The notes under the pieces were generated by a model. It did not search any database and had not been told where the DNA came from. It saw only the letters and a list, made by a program, of their open reading frames with translations. Position numbers and translations under genes: made by a program. Below, in pieces: positions 31,799 to 40,882 of a stretch of DNA of 53,227 nt. Origin of the DNA: CAZEHJ01 sp964512485 (GTDB lineage Bacteria; Bacteroidota; Rhodothermia; Rhodothermales; UBA10348); NCBI GenBank assembly GCA_964512485.1, contig CAZEHJ010000018.1, positions 1 to 53,227 on the forward strand, written 5' to 3'. Numbering within the stretch: position 1 is the first letter of the stretch; the number at the start of each line of letters is the position of its first letter.

Positions 31799-33106
31799 AT
31801 GACAGGATCATCTTCAAAAGAGAAGATTTCCGCTGATTGGGTATTACTGCCGGATGGGTGGCATCAACACGTCGAAATAGAATTCGAAGACTCGGGACTG
31901 ATCTCGTCTCTCGCAGCCTCAGAAGGTTCGAACAATCACAGAGTTTTAATCCCGGGAATGGTAAACGTCCACTCTCATGCGTTTCAGAGGAGCCTCGTAG
32001 GTCTTACCCAGCGCTTCACGCGCCCTGAGGATGATTTCTGGTCGTGGCGCACAAGAATGTATTCCACCGCCGAAAGCCTCACTCCTGAGTCACAGAGGGA
32101 GAACAGCACTCATCTGTTTCGAGAATTTTTACTCAATGGATACACTACGGTCTGTGAATTCCACTATACACATGGAGCAGTAGACCGCGGCAATGCTGAA
32201 ATTCCCGCTTTGATGTGTGAGTCCTTAATTCAAGCGTCAAACTCAAGCGGAATCAGGATGGCATTGCTTCCTGTTCTCTACCAGGAAGGAGGATTTGGCG
32301 GACGTCCGCCCTCTGCCGATCAACGTCCGTTTTTACTCAACACTGAAGTATATCTGGGCCTTATCGACCACGTTCGAACAGAGTCCAGCATCTCCGATCT
32401 GCAGATTGTGGGTTACGCTCCCCATTCACTTCGTGCCGTCGGCCTTGATTCTCTTCGGGCGATTCTCGATCACAGGTCTGATTCCCATCCAGATTCACCG
32501 TTTCACATTCATATCTCCGAACAACTCAGGGAGATTAACGAAAGTGTATTGGCAACGGGAAGACGTCCAGTGGAGTGGCTTCTCGAGTCATGCTCGGTGG
32601 ACGAGGCTTGGTGCCTCATCCACGCCACTCACATTACGAAAAGCGAAATGAAGGGTATCGTTGAATCAGGAGCAACCGTCGGTCTGTGCCCGACTACCGA
32701 GGCGGATCTTGGAGACGGCTTCTTTCCTTTTCCTGATTTCATGGAAGCGGGCGGGTCCTGGGCAATAGGATCAGACAGCAATGTCTGCCTCAGTCCGAGC
32801 GAAGAACTGCGACTCATCGATTACCAGCAACGACTCACGCATCGCCGGCGAAACGTATTTCACTTCGATTCCGCATTGGGAGCGGGAACGCGTCTCTATC
32901 TGCAGGCATGTGAAGGAGGCAGAAAAGCAGCGGGAATGCCCGTTGGTCGAATCGAGGTTGGTAGCCACGCAGACTTCATCGCCTTGAATTCCGAGCACCG
33001 CATGTCTCGGGGACTGAGCGCAGACGAAACCATGAATGCGTACGTCTACGCAGGAGGTCGCGATCTCATCGAGCAAGTCTTCGTGGCTGGAGTGCCACGA
33101 CTGTGA
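31799..33106 (+). CDS. hutF: Formimidoylglutamate deiminase (HutF-like amidohydrolase)
   Basis: A 435-residue metal-dependent amidohydrolase. The metal site starts with IPGMVNVHSHAFQR (H-x-H) and includes HIHISEQ and CLIHATH, with a closing Asp in AIGSDSNV. FWSWRTRMY and GRRPVEWLLE are typical of HutF, which converts N-formimidoyl-L-glutamate to N-formyl-L-glutamate and ammonia in the five-step histidine degradation route. Other hut genes are not in the window, so the assignment rests on family motifs alone. A related guanine or hydroxydechloroatrazine-type deaminase is the alternative. ATG 31799 suits the N-terminal beta domain. It converges with the PerM gene. Confidence 0.8.
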   Translation: MTGSSSKEKISADWVLLPDGWHQHVEIEFEDSGLISSLAASEGSNNHRVLIPGMVNVHSHAFQRSLVGLTQRFTRPEDDFWSWRTRMYSTAESLTPESQRENSTHLFREFLLNGYTTVCEFHYTHGAVDRGNAEIPALMCESLIQASNSSGIRMALLPVLYQEGGFGGRPPSADQRPFLLNTEVYLGLIDHVRTESSISDLQIVGYAPHSLRAVGLDSLRAILDHRSDSHPDSPFHIHISEQLREINESVLATGRRPVEWLLESCSVDEAWCLIHATHITKSEMKGIVESGATVGLCPTTEADLGDGFFPFPDFMEAGGSWAIGSDSNVCLSPSEELRLIDYQQRLTHRRRNVFHFDSALGAGTRLYLQACEGGRKAAGMPVGRIEVGSHADFIALNSEHRMSRGLSADETMNAYVYAGGRDLIEQVFVAGVPRL

Positions 33107-33191
33107 CGAATGCGAACCCTCAAGCAGATGGTTGTTGGCCTCTAACGTCCGACTGATTCTGAGTGGGGCGAACATCCTGGAAGGGTAACCT

Positions 33192-34244
33192 TCAGGATGA
33201 CGATCCGCTCATCAGTGCCGCTATCGGCTTGACCGATTCGAGGTTCTCCATAACGATTTTAATGGCAGCCATCATCGGCACTGCCAGGATCATTCCCCAC
33301 ATCCCCCAAAGCCAACCCCAAAAAATAAGGGAGACCAAAATCAAGAGAGGACTCAAGTTAAGCCTGTACCCCATTATCCTTGGTTCAACCACATTTCCCA
33401 TCATCATCTGGGTCCCACCTAATCCTAGAATGACTCCCAGCGGGACTCCCAGCGACTCAAATTGCAGTAGGGACAAAGCGAATGGAAACAGAACGGCAAT
33501 GGTACTTCCAATGTTGGGTATGTAGTTCAACACGAAAGCAATAAAGCCGAAGACCAGCGGGAAATCGACTCCAAGAATGAGCAATACCAACCAAGTCAAA
33601 ATACCGGTTCCCAGACTGATCAGGGTCTTTGTGACCAGATACTGACGAACCTGTGAATCAACTGTTTTCAAGACCTCTGCCATCCAGTCTCCATACTGTT
33701 CTGGAAAAGCCTTTCTGACCTTGTTGCCCAATTCTCCACTCGAAGCGAGAATAAAAAGCATGAACAGTAACACAAGAAAAGTAGTCGTCACAAAACTGAT
33801 GAATGAGCCAAGTCCGGAAGTAAGGGCAGACGTGACGGAGGACAATTGAATGGCATCACTCCATTGATAATCTGATGCGATCAAATTAAATCGTTCCGCC
33901 CAGGCAATGAGAGTTGCTTCCAGATTCGTAACAATAACGGACATTTTCGTTTCGTACTTTGGAAACTCGTTGATGAAAGTCTCCGTGCTGGCGAAGAGAA
34001 CCCATCCTACTAAAAACAGGAATAATGAGAACATGAGGAGCACACCAAACAGCGCGATAGCTGTGGGAATGCTCTTTTCCCTCAGTCCGAGAATGATGGG
34101 CTTGAAAATAATCGAAAGCAAAATGGCGATGACAAACGGCATTAGAACCGCTTTCATCTGCACAAACGCCACTCCCAGAACAAAAACGGCTATTATACCG
34201 AGAAAGATGTTCAGCAGATTGTTATTTTTAGCGTCGCGGACCAT
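33192..34244 (-). CDS. AI-2E/PerM-family membrane protein
   Basis: A 350-residue polytopic inner-membrane protein with seven to eight hydrophobic segments. The N-terminal pair (FLGIIAVFVLGVAF; MKAVLMPFVIAILLSIIF) and the C-terminal GFIAFVLNYIPNIGSTIAVL, followed by GNVVEPRIMGYRLNLSPLLILVSLIFWGWLWG, are the family signature. Members are proposed to export AI-2 or to act in sodium/proton transport; the substrate is unknown here. I chose ATG 34244; the TTG one codon upstream is alternative. It stands head to head with the M23 peptidase gene, with only nine bases between the two starts. Confidence 0.9.
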   Translation of the reverse strand: MVRDAKNNNLLNIFLGIIAVFVLGVAFVQMKAVLMPFVIAILLSIIFKPIILGLREKSIPTAIALFGVLLMFSLFLFLVGWVLFASTETFINEFPKYETKMSVIVTNLEATLIAWAERFNLIASDYQWSDAIQLSSVTSALTSGLGSFISFVTTTFLVLLFMLFILASSGELGNKVRKAFPEQYGDWMAEVLKTVDSQVRQYLVTKTLISLGTGILTWLVLLILGVDFPLVFGFIAFVLNYIPNIGSTIAVLFPFALSLLQFESLGVPLGVILGLGGTQMMMGNVVEPRIMGYRLNLSPLLILVSLIFWGWLWGMWGMILAVPMMAAIKIVMENLESVKPIAALMSGSSS

Positions 34245-34253
34245 CAAATTGTT

Positions 34254-36011
34254 ATGAGACTGAAAGGCGTGTTAATAGCTCTGGCTGCCCTCCTTCTATT
34301 TGGCAGTGCGAATCCGGATCCTTACCCGGACGATTATTTTGCATCCCCTCTGAAAATACCGCTCCTTCTGGCAGGTAGTTTTGCGGAGATGCGAAACAAT
34401 CACTTCCATGCCGGTCTCGATATCAAAACTCAGGGACGGGCCGGCTATCGCGTATACGCGGCCGCTGACGGATGGATTTCAAGAATTGCCGTTGCTCCCA
34501 ACGGATACGGTAACGCGCTCTATGTATCGCACCCCAACGGATACATGACCGTCTACGCACATCTCGATAAATTCAGCGACGAGATTCAAGACTACGTCAA
34601 GGACCTCCAATACAGCAACGAGTCCTTTGCTGTGCAAAACTTCCCCAATCGTGATCAATTCCCCGTGAAACAGGGTCAGCAAATAGCCCTTTCAGGAAAT
34701 TCTGGAGGCTCGGCAGGCCCCCACCTTCATTTCGAAATTCGTGACGAACGAACCGGGTTTCCCGTAAACCCCATGTTGTGGGGAATGGACGTTGTCGACA
34801 ATACGCCGCCGCGCATCTACAGAATCAAGGTTTATCCCGTTGGAGCGGGTTCCACTGTTCGGCTCCAGGATTCCAGAACCGGAGGATGGAGAACGGTATC
34901 AGCGGGTGAAGACGCGTTTATTGAACTGACGCGAGTGGGCGGAAAGATCGTCATGCAGCGTGTCAGCAAGATTGAGGCCTCAGGACAGGTCGGATTTGGC
35001 GTTCAAACCCATGATTACCATGAAGGCTCTAACAACAGACTTGGCGCGTTCAGAATCAGTCTTCGTAATGGGCTTTCCACGCTTTTCCAATCGGAAATGA
35101 ACGAATTCTCCTTCGATCAAACGCGATATATCAATGCGCATGTTGATTATGAAGAGCGAAAAACCAGTGGCCGATGGGTTCAATTAAGCCATGTTCTTCC
35201 CGGAAACCGCTTGCCTCTTTACGAAGCAAGCAATAATGGAATTCTGGATGTGCACGAAGGAAGGAACTACGATCTGGTGTATAAGGTGTCCGACGCAACA
35301 GGCAATTCCGCGAGCTTCGATTTCAGTATTCACGGACTGGCTGCTTCATCGGTCGCTGCTTCGAACGGAGATGAAGCAGGCTCGACCATGCATCACGACA
35401 GACCGTTCACTCTCAGACGATCAGAATTTGTATTGCGCGCCCCTGCCGGTACGATCTATCAGGATGAGATTCTGACATACGAGCCCACGCCTCGCCAGGT
35501 TGAAGGAGCGATCTATTCGATGGTTCACAATCTCCATGATCCCATCGTGCCAGTGCACAAAGGAATGTCAATTGAGATCACACCATCGGGACTCCCGGTT
35601 GAACTTCGAGAGAAAGCCCTGATAGCATATGTCTCTCCCAATGGCAGTTTGTCTTCCGCGGGTGGCGAGTGGAACAACGGTGCTGTGACAACCTCGGTAC
35701 GAAGCTTCGGAGACTTCGCCGTAACTGTCGATTCTGATCCCCCATCCATAAGGGGACTGAATATTTCCTCTGGTAAAAACATGTCGGCCAGTGGAGAAAT
35801 CAGACTGCGAATCAGAGATTCATTCAGCGGTATCAACAGATATCGAGGACTCATTGACGGGGAATGGGTCCTTTTCGAGTATGACTCCAAGTATTCTCTG
35901 CTCAGGCATCGCTTCGAAAGCTCCCTTTCCAAGGGCAATCATACGTTGGACGTCTACGTCACAGACAATAAGAACAACGAGGCTCATCTGAGCATTCCGT
36001 TCCGACGCTAA
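34254..36011 (+). CDS. Secreted M23 (LytM) zinc metallopeptidase
   Basis: A 585-residue periplasmic protein with an N-terminal signal sequence (LIALAALLLFGSA). The LytM/M23 domain sits at the N-terminus (about 30-180). It carries HFHAGLDI with the H-x-x-x-D zinc pair and the second zinc or catalytic motif GPHLHFEIR near 160. Such enzymes cut peptide cross-links in peptidoglycan or activate amidases. The remaining about 400 residues are beta-rich and unassigned (SFSGINRYRGLIDGEWVLFEYD; NHTLDVYVTDNKNNEA), resembling Ig-like envelope modules. Its stop codon overlaps that of the converging thrC (shared CTAA at 36008-36011). Confidence 0.9.
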   Translation: MRLKGVLIALAALLLFGSANPDPYPDDYFASPLKIPLLLAGSFAEMRNNHFHAGLDIKTQGRAGYRVYAAADGWISRIAVAPNGYGNALYVSHPNGYMTVYAHLDKFSDEIQDYVKDLQYSNESFAVQNFPNRDQFPVKQGQQIALSGNSGGSAGPHLHFEIRDERTGFPVNPMLWGMDVVDNTPPRIYRIKVYPVGAGSTVRLQDSRTGGWRTVSAGEDAFIELTRVGGKIVMQRVSKIEASGQVGFGVQTHDYHEGSNNRLGAFRISLRNGLSTLFQSEMNEFSFDQTRYINAHVDYEERKTSGRWVQLSHVLPGNRLPLYEASNNGILDVHEGRNYDLVYKVSDATGNSASFDFSIHGLAASSVAASNGDEAGSTMHHDRPFTLRRSEFVLRAPAGTIYQDEILTYEPTPRQVEGAIYSMVHNLHDPIVPVHKGMSIEITPSGLPVELREKALIAYVSPNGSLSSAGGEWNNGAVTTSVRSFGDFAVTVDSDPPSIRGLNISSGKNMSASGEIRLRIRDSFSGINRYRGLIDGEWVLFEYDSKYSLLRHRFESSLSKGNHTLDVYVTDNKNNEAHLSIPFRR

Positions 36012-37300
36012 GCCTGGTGCAGATCGAGCAGTACCTGGCGAAACGCCCCGGCGTCTGCGGCAATGGTGGTAACCTCCTCCTCCATTCCGGCAAGCCTTTT
36101 CAATTGCTCAGGCACTGGAGCAACCATACCTGTTTTTTCGCAAGTCTCGGGAAATTTTGCAGGGTGAGCCGTGGATACGACCAGTGCCGGCTGTTCCTTC
36201 GGCATTTCAGGTTTAAATCTGCTCAGGGCTTCCAGCCCGACGGCAGTATGCGGATCTGCGAGATATCCAGTTCGGTTCAAAACACTCTGCATGGATTCCA
36301 ACGTCTCCTCGTTAGATATCGACACGCCCTGGATCAACGAGGTCATCTTTCCGAAATCCAGCATTGCAGCCAGCCTTTCGAAATTGCTTGGAGCACCAAC
36401 GTCCATCGCGTTGGAGAACGTCTGAACTGAGGTCTTGAATGCAGCGTCAGGGTCACACAGATATGCGGGGAAAAAGTCGTTGTCATTGTGGGCGGCAATG
36501 AAACCGGAAACGGGCATTCCTGAAAGGTGAGCCCACAGTGAGGCCGTCAGATTTCCCAAATTACCGCTTGGCACACACACACGCACATCGTTACGCTGCA
36601 ACACCTTGACAGCCCAGACATAGTACAGCATCTGAGGTATCAAGCGCCCAACATTGATCGAATTGGCTGTTGAAAGAGGCAGATCCTCGAGTGCTGAATC
36701 GTCGAATGCACCTTTTACCAGTTTCTGGCAGTCGTCAAAAGTACCTTCGACCTGAAGGGCACGCACACCCGGTCTTTTCACGATCAGTTGATGCTCCTGA
36801 ATAGGACTTACTCCTCCCTTCGGATAGAGTAGGACGACATCAATTCCTGGAACTCCCGAGAATCCGTCCGCAACGGCACTGCCCGTATCGCCCGACGTCG
36901 CTACAAGGATTATCGCGCTTGATCCGCGGCTCGCAATTCGCATACCCAGCATGCGAGCCATCATTCGTGCACCGAAATCCTTGAATGAGAGCGTTGGACC
37001 ATGAAAGAGCTCAAGAACAAACGTTCCGGCCTCTACCTCAACCAGCGGGACGTCGAAGTTTAGGGCATTATCGACGAGAGCGTCGACGTGCTTCTCAAAT
37101 TCGGTACCCTGCAGCCATTGGGACAGATACGCCTTGCTGCAATACTGGAAAGAAGAGTCCGGCAGTGCTCCAAAATCTACCTGAGGAACGGTCTCCGGGA
37201 TAAACAATCCACCGTCCGGTGCCAAGCCGGCCTCAAGTGCCTCACCAACCGAAACGACAGGAGAAGCTGAACGGGTGCTGTGAAATCGCAATTCGTTCAT
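36008..37300 (-). CDS. thrC: Threonine synthase
   Basis: A 430-residue PLP enzyme that converts O-phosphohomoserine to threonine, the last step of threonine synthesis. The N-terminus MNELRFHSTR is family-like. The Schiff-base lysine is in FHGPTLSFKDFGARMMARML, and SGDTGSAVADGF is the phosphate-binding loop. The catalytic fold ends with PHTAVGLEAL and STAHPAKFPE. The length fits the class found with thrB in Bacteroidota. It begins two bases after the thrB stop and is the last gene of the fbp-thrB-thrC minus-strand cluster. Confidence 0.96.
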   Translation of the reverse strand: MNELRFHSTRSASPVVSVGEALEAGLAPDGGLFIPETVPQVDFGALPDSSFQYCSKAYLSQWLQGTEFEKHVDALVDNALNFDVPLVEVEAGTFVLELFHGPTLSFKDFGARMMARMLGMRIASRGSSAIILVATSGDTGSAVADGFSGVPGIDVVLLYPKGGVSPIQEHQLIVKRPGVRALQVEGTFDDCQKLVKGAFDDSALEDLPLSTANSINVGRLIPQMLYYVWAVKVLQRNDVRVCVPSGNLGNLTASLWAHLSGMPVSGFIAAHNDNDFFPAYLCDPDAAFKTSVQTFSNAMDVGAPSNFERLAAMLDFGKMTSLIQGVSISNEETLESMQSVLNRTGYLADPHTAVGLEALSRFKPEMPKEQPALVVSTAHPAKFPETCEKTGMVAPVPEQLKRLAGMEEEVTTIAADAGAFRQVLLDLHQA

Positions 37301-37302
37301 AC

Positions 37303-38247
37303 CTAGTCGTTGTTCAAGATTCTGGCGCCAACGTCATCGACCGTTTCGATGGCCGTTCGGCAGCGAAGACCCTGTTCCTCACAGACTGTCTCAAAGGCCT
37401 TCTGAATGGTCCTGGAGGTCTCTTCCGAGTTCGATACGGCGAACATGGCCGGACCAGATCCGGAAAGCCCACATCCATCCGCACCCGAGGAAAGAGCCGC
37501 CTCCTTTAAAGGTGCATACGCTTCGAGCAGAGCTGCCCTCCTCGGCTCTACGATCCCATCACTCATGGCCAGACTACCGAATCTCGGGACGTCACCGCGA
37601 TGCAAGGCGTCAATCAACATCGCCAGACGCGCTGCGTGGTCAACCGCCTCTCTCAGAGATACTGACTCCGGCAAAACATCTCTGGCTTTTTTGGTGAAGA
37701 CCTCGACTTGCGGGAGCACGATGATGAATTTCATTCCCGGTGGGGCAGCGATTCTGACGAAATCACTCGGAACGTCGGAGCGCATGAGTATAAATCCGCC
37801 CAGAAGCGAAGGAAGTACGTTGTCACCGTGCCATGCTCCAGAGACAATCGATTCCCCCTTCATCACAGCCGGAATCAGGTCCTGCTTCTCGAGTCCAGCT
37901 TGAAGTGCCTCACTCATTGCGAGGGCGCCGGCAACGGCGCTTGCCGCCGAACTACCAACCCCTGAACCAGCGTGGATCCCTTTTTTGATCGATATCGAGA
38001 ACCCTCCTTCATATCCGGCGATGGTGGCAACTTCTTCTGCAGCCACGCCGGCAGTGTTCTTCTGAAGGGCTGTCGTGCCTTGCCAGACTCCGGTTTCATC
38101 AAACCCGACTGTTCGATCTGAACTGTCGGGTGTCAGGTGAACAGACACCTCATCCCCCCAGGATGAAAGGGCGGCTCCGAGGGCGTCGAATCCCGGACCA
38201 AGGTTTGAAACGGAGGCGGGTGCCCACGCAGTAACTCTCTCTCGCAT
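37303..38247 (-). CDS. thrB: Homoserine kinase (GHMP family)
   Basis: A 314-residue GHMP kinase that phosphorylates L-homoserine for ThrC. The N-terminal motif is WAPASVSNLGPGFDALG, the ATP loop is GIHAGSGVGSSAASAVAGALAMSE (GHMP motif 2), and the third motif is SGADGCGLSGSGPAMFAVS. The length matches ThrB (about 310). ATG 38247 is chosen over the GTG one codon before it. The gene starts eight bases after the fbp stop and is followed closely by thrC. Confidence 0.96.
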   Translation of the reverse strand: MRERVTAWAPASVSNLGPGFDALGAALSSWGDEVSVHLTPDSSDRTVGFDETGVWQGTTALQKNTAGVAAEEVATIAGYEGGFSISIKKGIHAGSGVGSSAASAVAGALAMSEALQAGLEKQDLIPAVMKGESIVSGAWHGDNVLPSLLGGFILMRSDVPSDFVRIAAPPGMKFIIVLPQVEVFTKKARDVLPESVSLREAVDHAARLAMLIDALHRGDVPRFGSLAMSDGIVEPRRAALLEAYAPLKEAALSSGADGCGLSGSGPAMFAVSNSEETSRTIQKAFETVCEEQGLRCRTAIETVDDVGARILNND

Positions 38248-38255
38248 CACTACAA

Positions 38256-39305
38256 TCAGGAATTAATGTCCATATCGCCACTCAAAAAGGCTTCCGCGAC
38301 CTGGACCATTTTCTTACTTCCGATAAAAACAGGCGTCCTCTGGTGCAGTTTTTCCGGCTGCACTTCCATAATGCGCTGATAGCCGGTAGACGCGGCTCCT
38401 CCGGCTTCTTCCACGATAAACGCCAGAGGATTGGCTTCATACATCAGGCGCAGTTTTCCCGAAGGACTCTTGTGCGTTGCCGGGTACATGTAGAGGCCAC
38501 CTTTGAGAAGGTTACGATGAAAGTCTGCCACGAACGATCCGATATACCGGGTACTCAGTGGGCGTGCCTCTTCACTCTTTTCCTGCTGCATCCATTTGAT
38601 GTACTGCTTCAAGCCTGGCTCGAAGCTTTCGTAGTTTCCTTCGTTGATGGAATACATGCCTCCATCGTCTGGCGTTTTGATATCTGGATGCGTCAAAAGA
38701 AACTCACCGATCGAGGGATCAAGCGTAAAACCGTTTACTCCGTGCCCTGTCGTGTAAACCAGAATCGTGGAACTGCCGTACACAACGTAACCGGCACCAA
38801 TCTGTTTGACACCAGGCTGAAGTGCTGATTCCAGCGTTGCTTCCGTTTCACCTTCGGGCAGTTGATAGATACTGAAGATCGTCCCGACGGAGACATTCAC
38901 TTCGATGTTCGACGAACCATCGAGCGGATCAAGCAAAACGATGTATTTGCCTTCGTTATTGTTACCTGCCCGAATTGGAATGGCTTCTGAGTGTTCCTCA
39001 GAACCAATAAGACAACACTCTCCTCCGCGCTTGAGAGCCCTCACAAACTCCTTGTGTGCAAGCGCGTCCATTATCTGCTGGACCTCGCCCTGTACGTTTA
39101 TTTCACCCGTGCTGCCGAACACATCCACGATGCCCGCCCTGCGCATATGCCAGTTGACGAGCTTGGCTGCGACACTGATATCTCTGAGCAATCTGGAAAA
39201 CGCTCCCGTCGAAGATTGATAAGCGATCTGACGTTCGATAATGAACTGTTCGAGAGTCTTGAACGCGCCAATTTCTTCCAGCTTTCCTTCAGGTTGCATT
39301 GACAT
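38256..39305 (-). CDS. fbp: Class I fructose-1,6-bisphosphatase
   Basis: A 349-residue gluconeogenic enzyme that hydrolyses fructose-1,6-bisphosphate to fructose-6-phosphate. The metal-binding class I motif is LDPLDGSSNIEVNVSVGTIFSIY. The AMP/substrate region SINEGNYESFEPGLKQYIKWMQ, SFVADFHRNLLKGGLYMYPA and LMYEANPLAFIVEEAGGAAS follow in order. The length is close to the E. coli enzyme (332). The start is ATG 39305 or ATG 39299. It opens an operon with thrB and thrC, an unusual partnership. A 160-base region with paired palindromes lies upstream. Confidence 0.96.
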   Translation of the reverse strand: MSMQPEGKLEEIGAFKTLEQFIIERQIAYQSSTGAFSRLLRDISVAAKLVNWHMRRAGIVDVFGSTGEINVQGEVQQIMDALAHKEFVRALKRGGECCLIGSEEHSEAIPIRAGNNNEGKYIVLLDPLDGSSNIEVNVSVGTIFSIYQLPEGETEATLESALQPGVKQIGAGYVVYGSSTILVYTTGHGVNGFTLDPSIGEFLLTHPDIKTPDDGGMYSINEGNYESFEPGLKQYIKWMQQEKSEEARPLSTRYIGSFVADFHRNLLKGGLYMYPATHKSPSGKLRLMYEANPLAFIVEEAGGAASTGYQRIMEVQPEKLHQRTPVFIGSKKMVQVAEAFLSGDMDINS

Positions 39306-39431
39306 TTTTTATTGAATGAGCGAACACTGTTATCGCAAGATATTTCGGTACGGCGGAGGCTCCAACCACAAAATCATGAATAGACCAACGAGTTGTCCAG
39401 ATCACGGTTAATGCACTCTGAATGGCTCTAT

Positions 39432-39479
39432 GGCAAATATAATTTGCTTTAGTTGCTCTACAGGCAAATTATATTTGCC
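39432..39479. repeat. Paired 15-bp palindromes forming a perfect inverted repeat
   Basis: Two palindromes, GCAAAT-ATA-ATTTGC (39433-39447) and GCAAAT-TAT-ATTTGC (39464-39478), are centred 31 bases apart. With flanking bases they also form a perfect 16-bp inverted repeat with a 16-base spacer. The second overlaps the last codons of the cysteine desulfurase (GQI-stop). The first includes TATATTTG on the minus strand, a match to the FCB -7 box TAnnTTTG, about 130 bases before fbp. They look like two operators or a cruciform upstream of fbp-thrBC; no regulator is identified. Confidence 0.6.
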
Positions 39480-40617
39480 CCGTTCTCATCCGTTTGGAAA
39501 CCAACACGATTCTGCGCACGGCTTCATTGACTTCAGCCACCGTCGTTCCGGGTCCAAATGAAATACGTATAGCTCCTTTGGCTTTCTGCTCAGCGATGCC
39601 GATTGCTTTGAGCACGTGACTTGTTTTCACGGTACCGGAACTGCAGGCCGATCCGGCCGAGACAAATACACCTTCAATGTCGAGACCAAGGAGAAGCATT
39701 TCACCATCAAGACCATTGCCTTCATCGTCGAGTAGCAAAAGATTGACGATATGTGGTGCTGAATTATCCGAAGGAGAATTGACCTCCACCAGAACACCTA
39801 ACTCTGCAACAAGACCATCGATCACGGCAGAACGAAGACTGCGGCAATGCTCAACAAAAATGGCACGCTGATCGACTGCGTATTCGAGGGCTGTAGCAAA
39901 TCCAACAATTGACGCCACATTTTCAGTACCTGCTCGCCTGTCCTGCTCCTGCCCGCCCCCCAGAATGAGTGGCACAAATGGCGCTCCGGCACGCACATAG
40001 AGCAGGCCAATACCTTTGGGCCCTCCAATTTTGTGACCTGACAGGGACAAATAGTCTACCGCGGGCACGATTTGAGTTAAATCCAGCACTCGCGCAGCTT
40101 GAACAGCATCCGTGTGAATCAGCGCATCATTTTTGTGACAGAAGTCGGCCAATTCTCGAATGGGATTGATGGATCCCAGCTCATTGTTGACGAGCATCAA
40201 ACTGAGCGCTCCACCTCGTATCGAATCTGCATCCAGCATGGATGGTGAAATACACCCACTCTTGTCGGGGTCCTGGACCGCACCGACATCCAGTTTGCGA
40301 ACGGGCTCCAAAACAGCTTCGTGCTCGGCACCAGACGTCAGGAACGGCGCTCCCTTCCTTGATGCGCTTCGGATGGCGGTATTATTCGATTCACTGCCCC
40401 CCGAGGTAAAAAACACCTCGGCAGGACCAGCGCCAATCAGCTGGGCGATCCTCGCGCGACATTGCTCCAGCGTGTGTCTGGCTTCCCGACCACTTGCATA
40501 CACCGAAGATGGATTGCCAAAGTGCTCTGTCAGATGGGGCATCATGGCATCCAGAACCGGTCTCCTCAACCCCGAAGTTGCGGCGTGGTCCAGATAAATG
40601 GTGTCTAAGCTGGTCAT
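39469..40617 (-). CDS. Cysteine desulfurase (NifS/IscS-like)
   Basis: A 382-residue class V PLP enzyme that removes sulfur from cysteine to supply Fe-S clusters or thio-modified RNA. The start is IYLDHAATSGLRRPVLDAM. FFTSGGSESNNTAI binds PLP phosphate. The lysine lies in SLSGHKIGGPKGIG, and the active Cys is in SAGSACSSGT on the persulfide loop. No iscU, isc or suf genes adjoin, so it may be a stand-alone enzyme for tRNA thiolation. It diverges from murA and its stop lies within the palindrome pair. Confidence 0.93.
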   Translation of the reverse strand: MTSLDTIYLDHAATSGLRRPVLDAMMPHLTEHFGNPSSVYASGREARHTLEQCRARIAQLIGAGPAEVFFTSGGSESNNTAIRSASRKGAPFLTSGAEHEAVLEPVRKLDVGAVQDPDKSGCISPSMLDADSIRGGALSLMLVNNELGSINPIRELADFCHKNDALIHTDAVQAARVLDLTQIVPAVDYLSLSGHKIGGPKGIGLLYVRAGAPFVPLILGGGQEQDRRAGTENVASIVGFATALEYAVDQRAIFVEHCRSLRSAVIDGLVAELGVLVEVNSPSDNSAPHIVNLLLLDDEGNGLDGEMLLLGLDIEGVFVSAGSACSSGTVKTSHVLKAIGIAEQKAKGAIRISFGPGTTVAEVNEAVRRIVLVSKRMRTGQI

Positions 40618-40801
40618 AGTTTTGTCAAGCTACTCTCGGTCAGCTGCCAGTTCGGCTCGTGCGGTGGTTACGAGATCATTGCGCTCGCGCCTCCAATGCG
40701 TTTGGGCCCCGTAATGATTCCGCAAGCGTTTTGCGTAATAATCGCATGATTCAGAAACGTTCGGTGCTTTTCATCATTTGACGAAGGCCCAATCAACTAT
40801 A

Positions 40802-40830
40802 GCGATGGTATATTTTTGTATCACCATCGC
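40802..40830. promoter_or_regulatory. Operator-like inverted repeat around a -7-like box upstream of murA
   Basis: Eight-bp arms GCGATGGT (40802-40809) and ACCATCGC (40823-40830) are exact complements. The 13-base centre contains TATTTTTG (40811-40818), matching the FCB -7 box TAnnTTTG on the murA strand, 65 bases before the murA ATG. This is the layout expected for a promoter flanked by repressor half-sites, but the spacing to a -33 box is not convincing and no binding protein is known. No T-run follows, so it is not a terminator. Confidence 0.35.
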
Positions 40831-40882
40831 AAACATGTGGCTGGGTGAGCAGACCAATATCTTTCAAACACTCTCCTTCTGA

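Noticed and set aside
33173..33199. Hairpin CATCCTG-AAGG/CCTT-CAGGATG between hutF and the PerM gene
   Set aside because: No T-run on either strand, and it overlaps the end of the PerM coding region, so a terminator is not supported.
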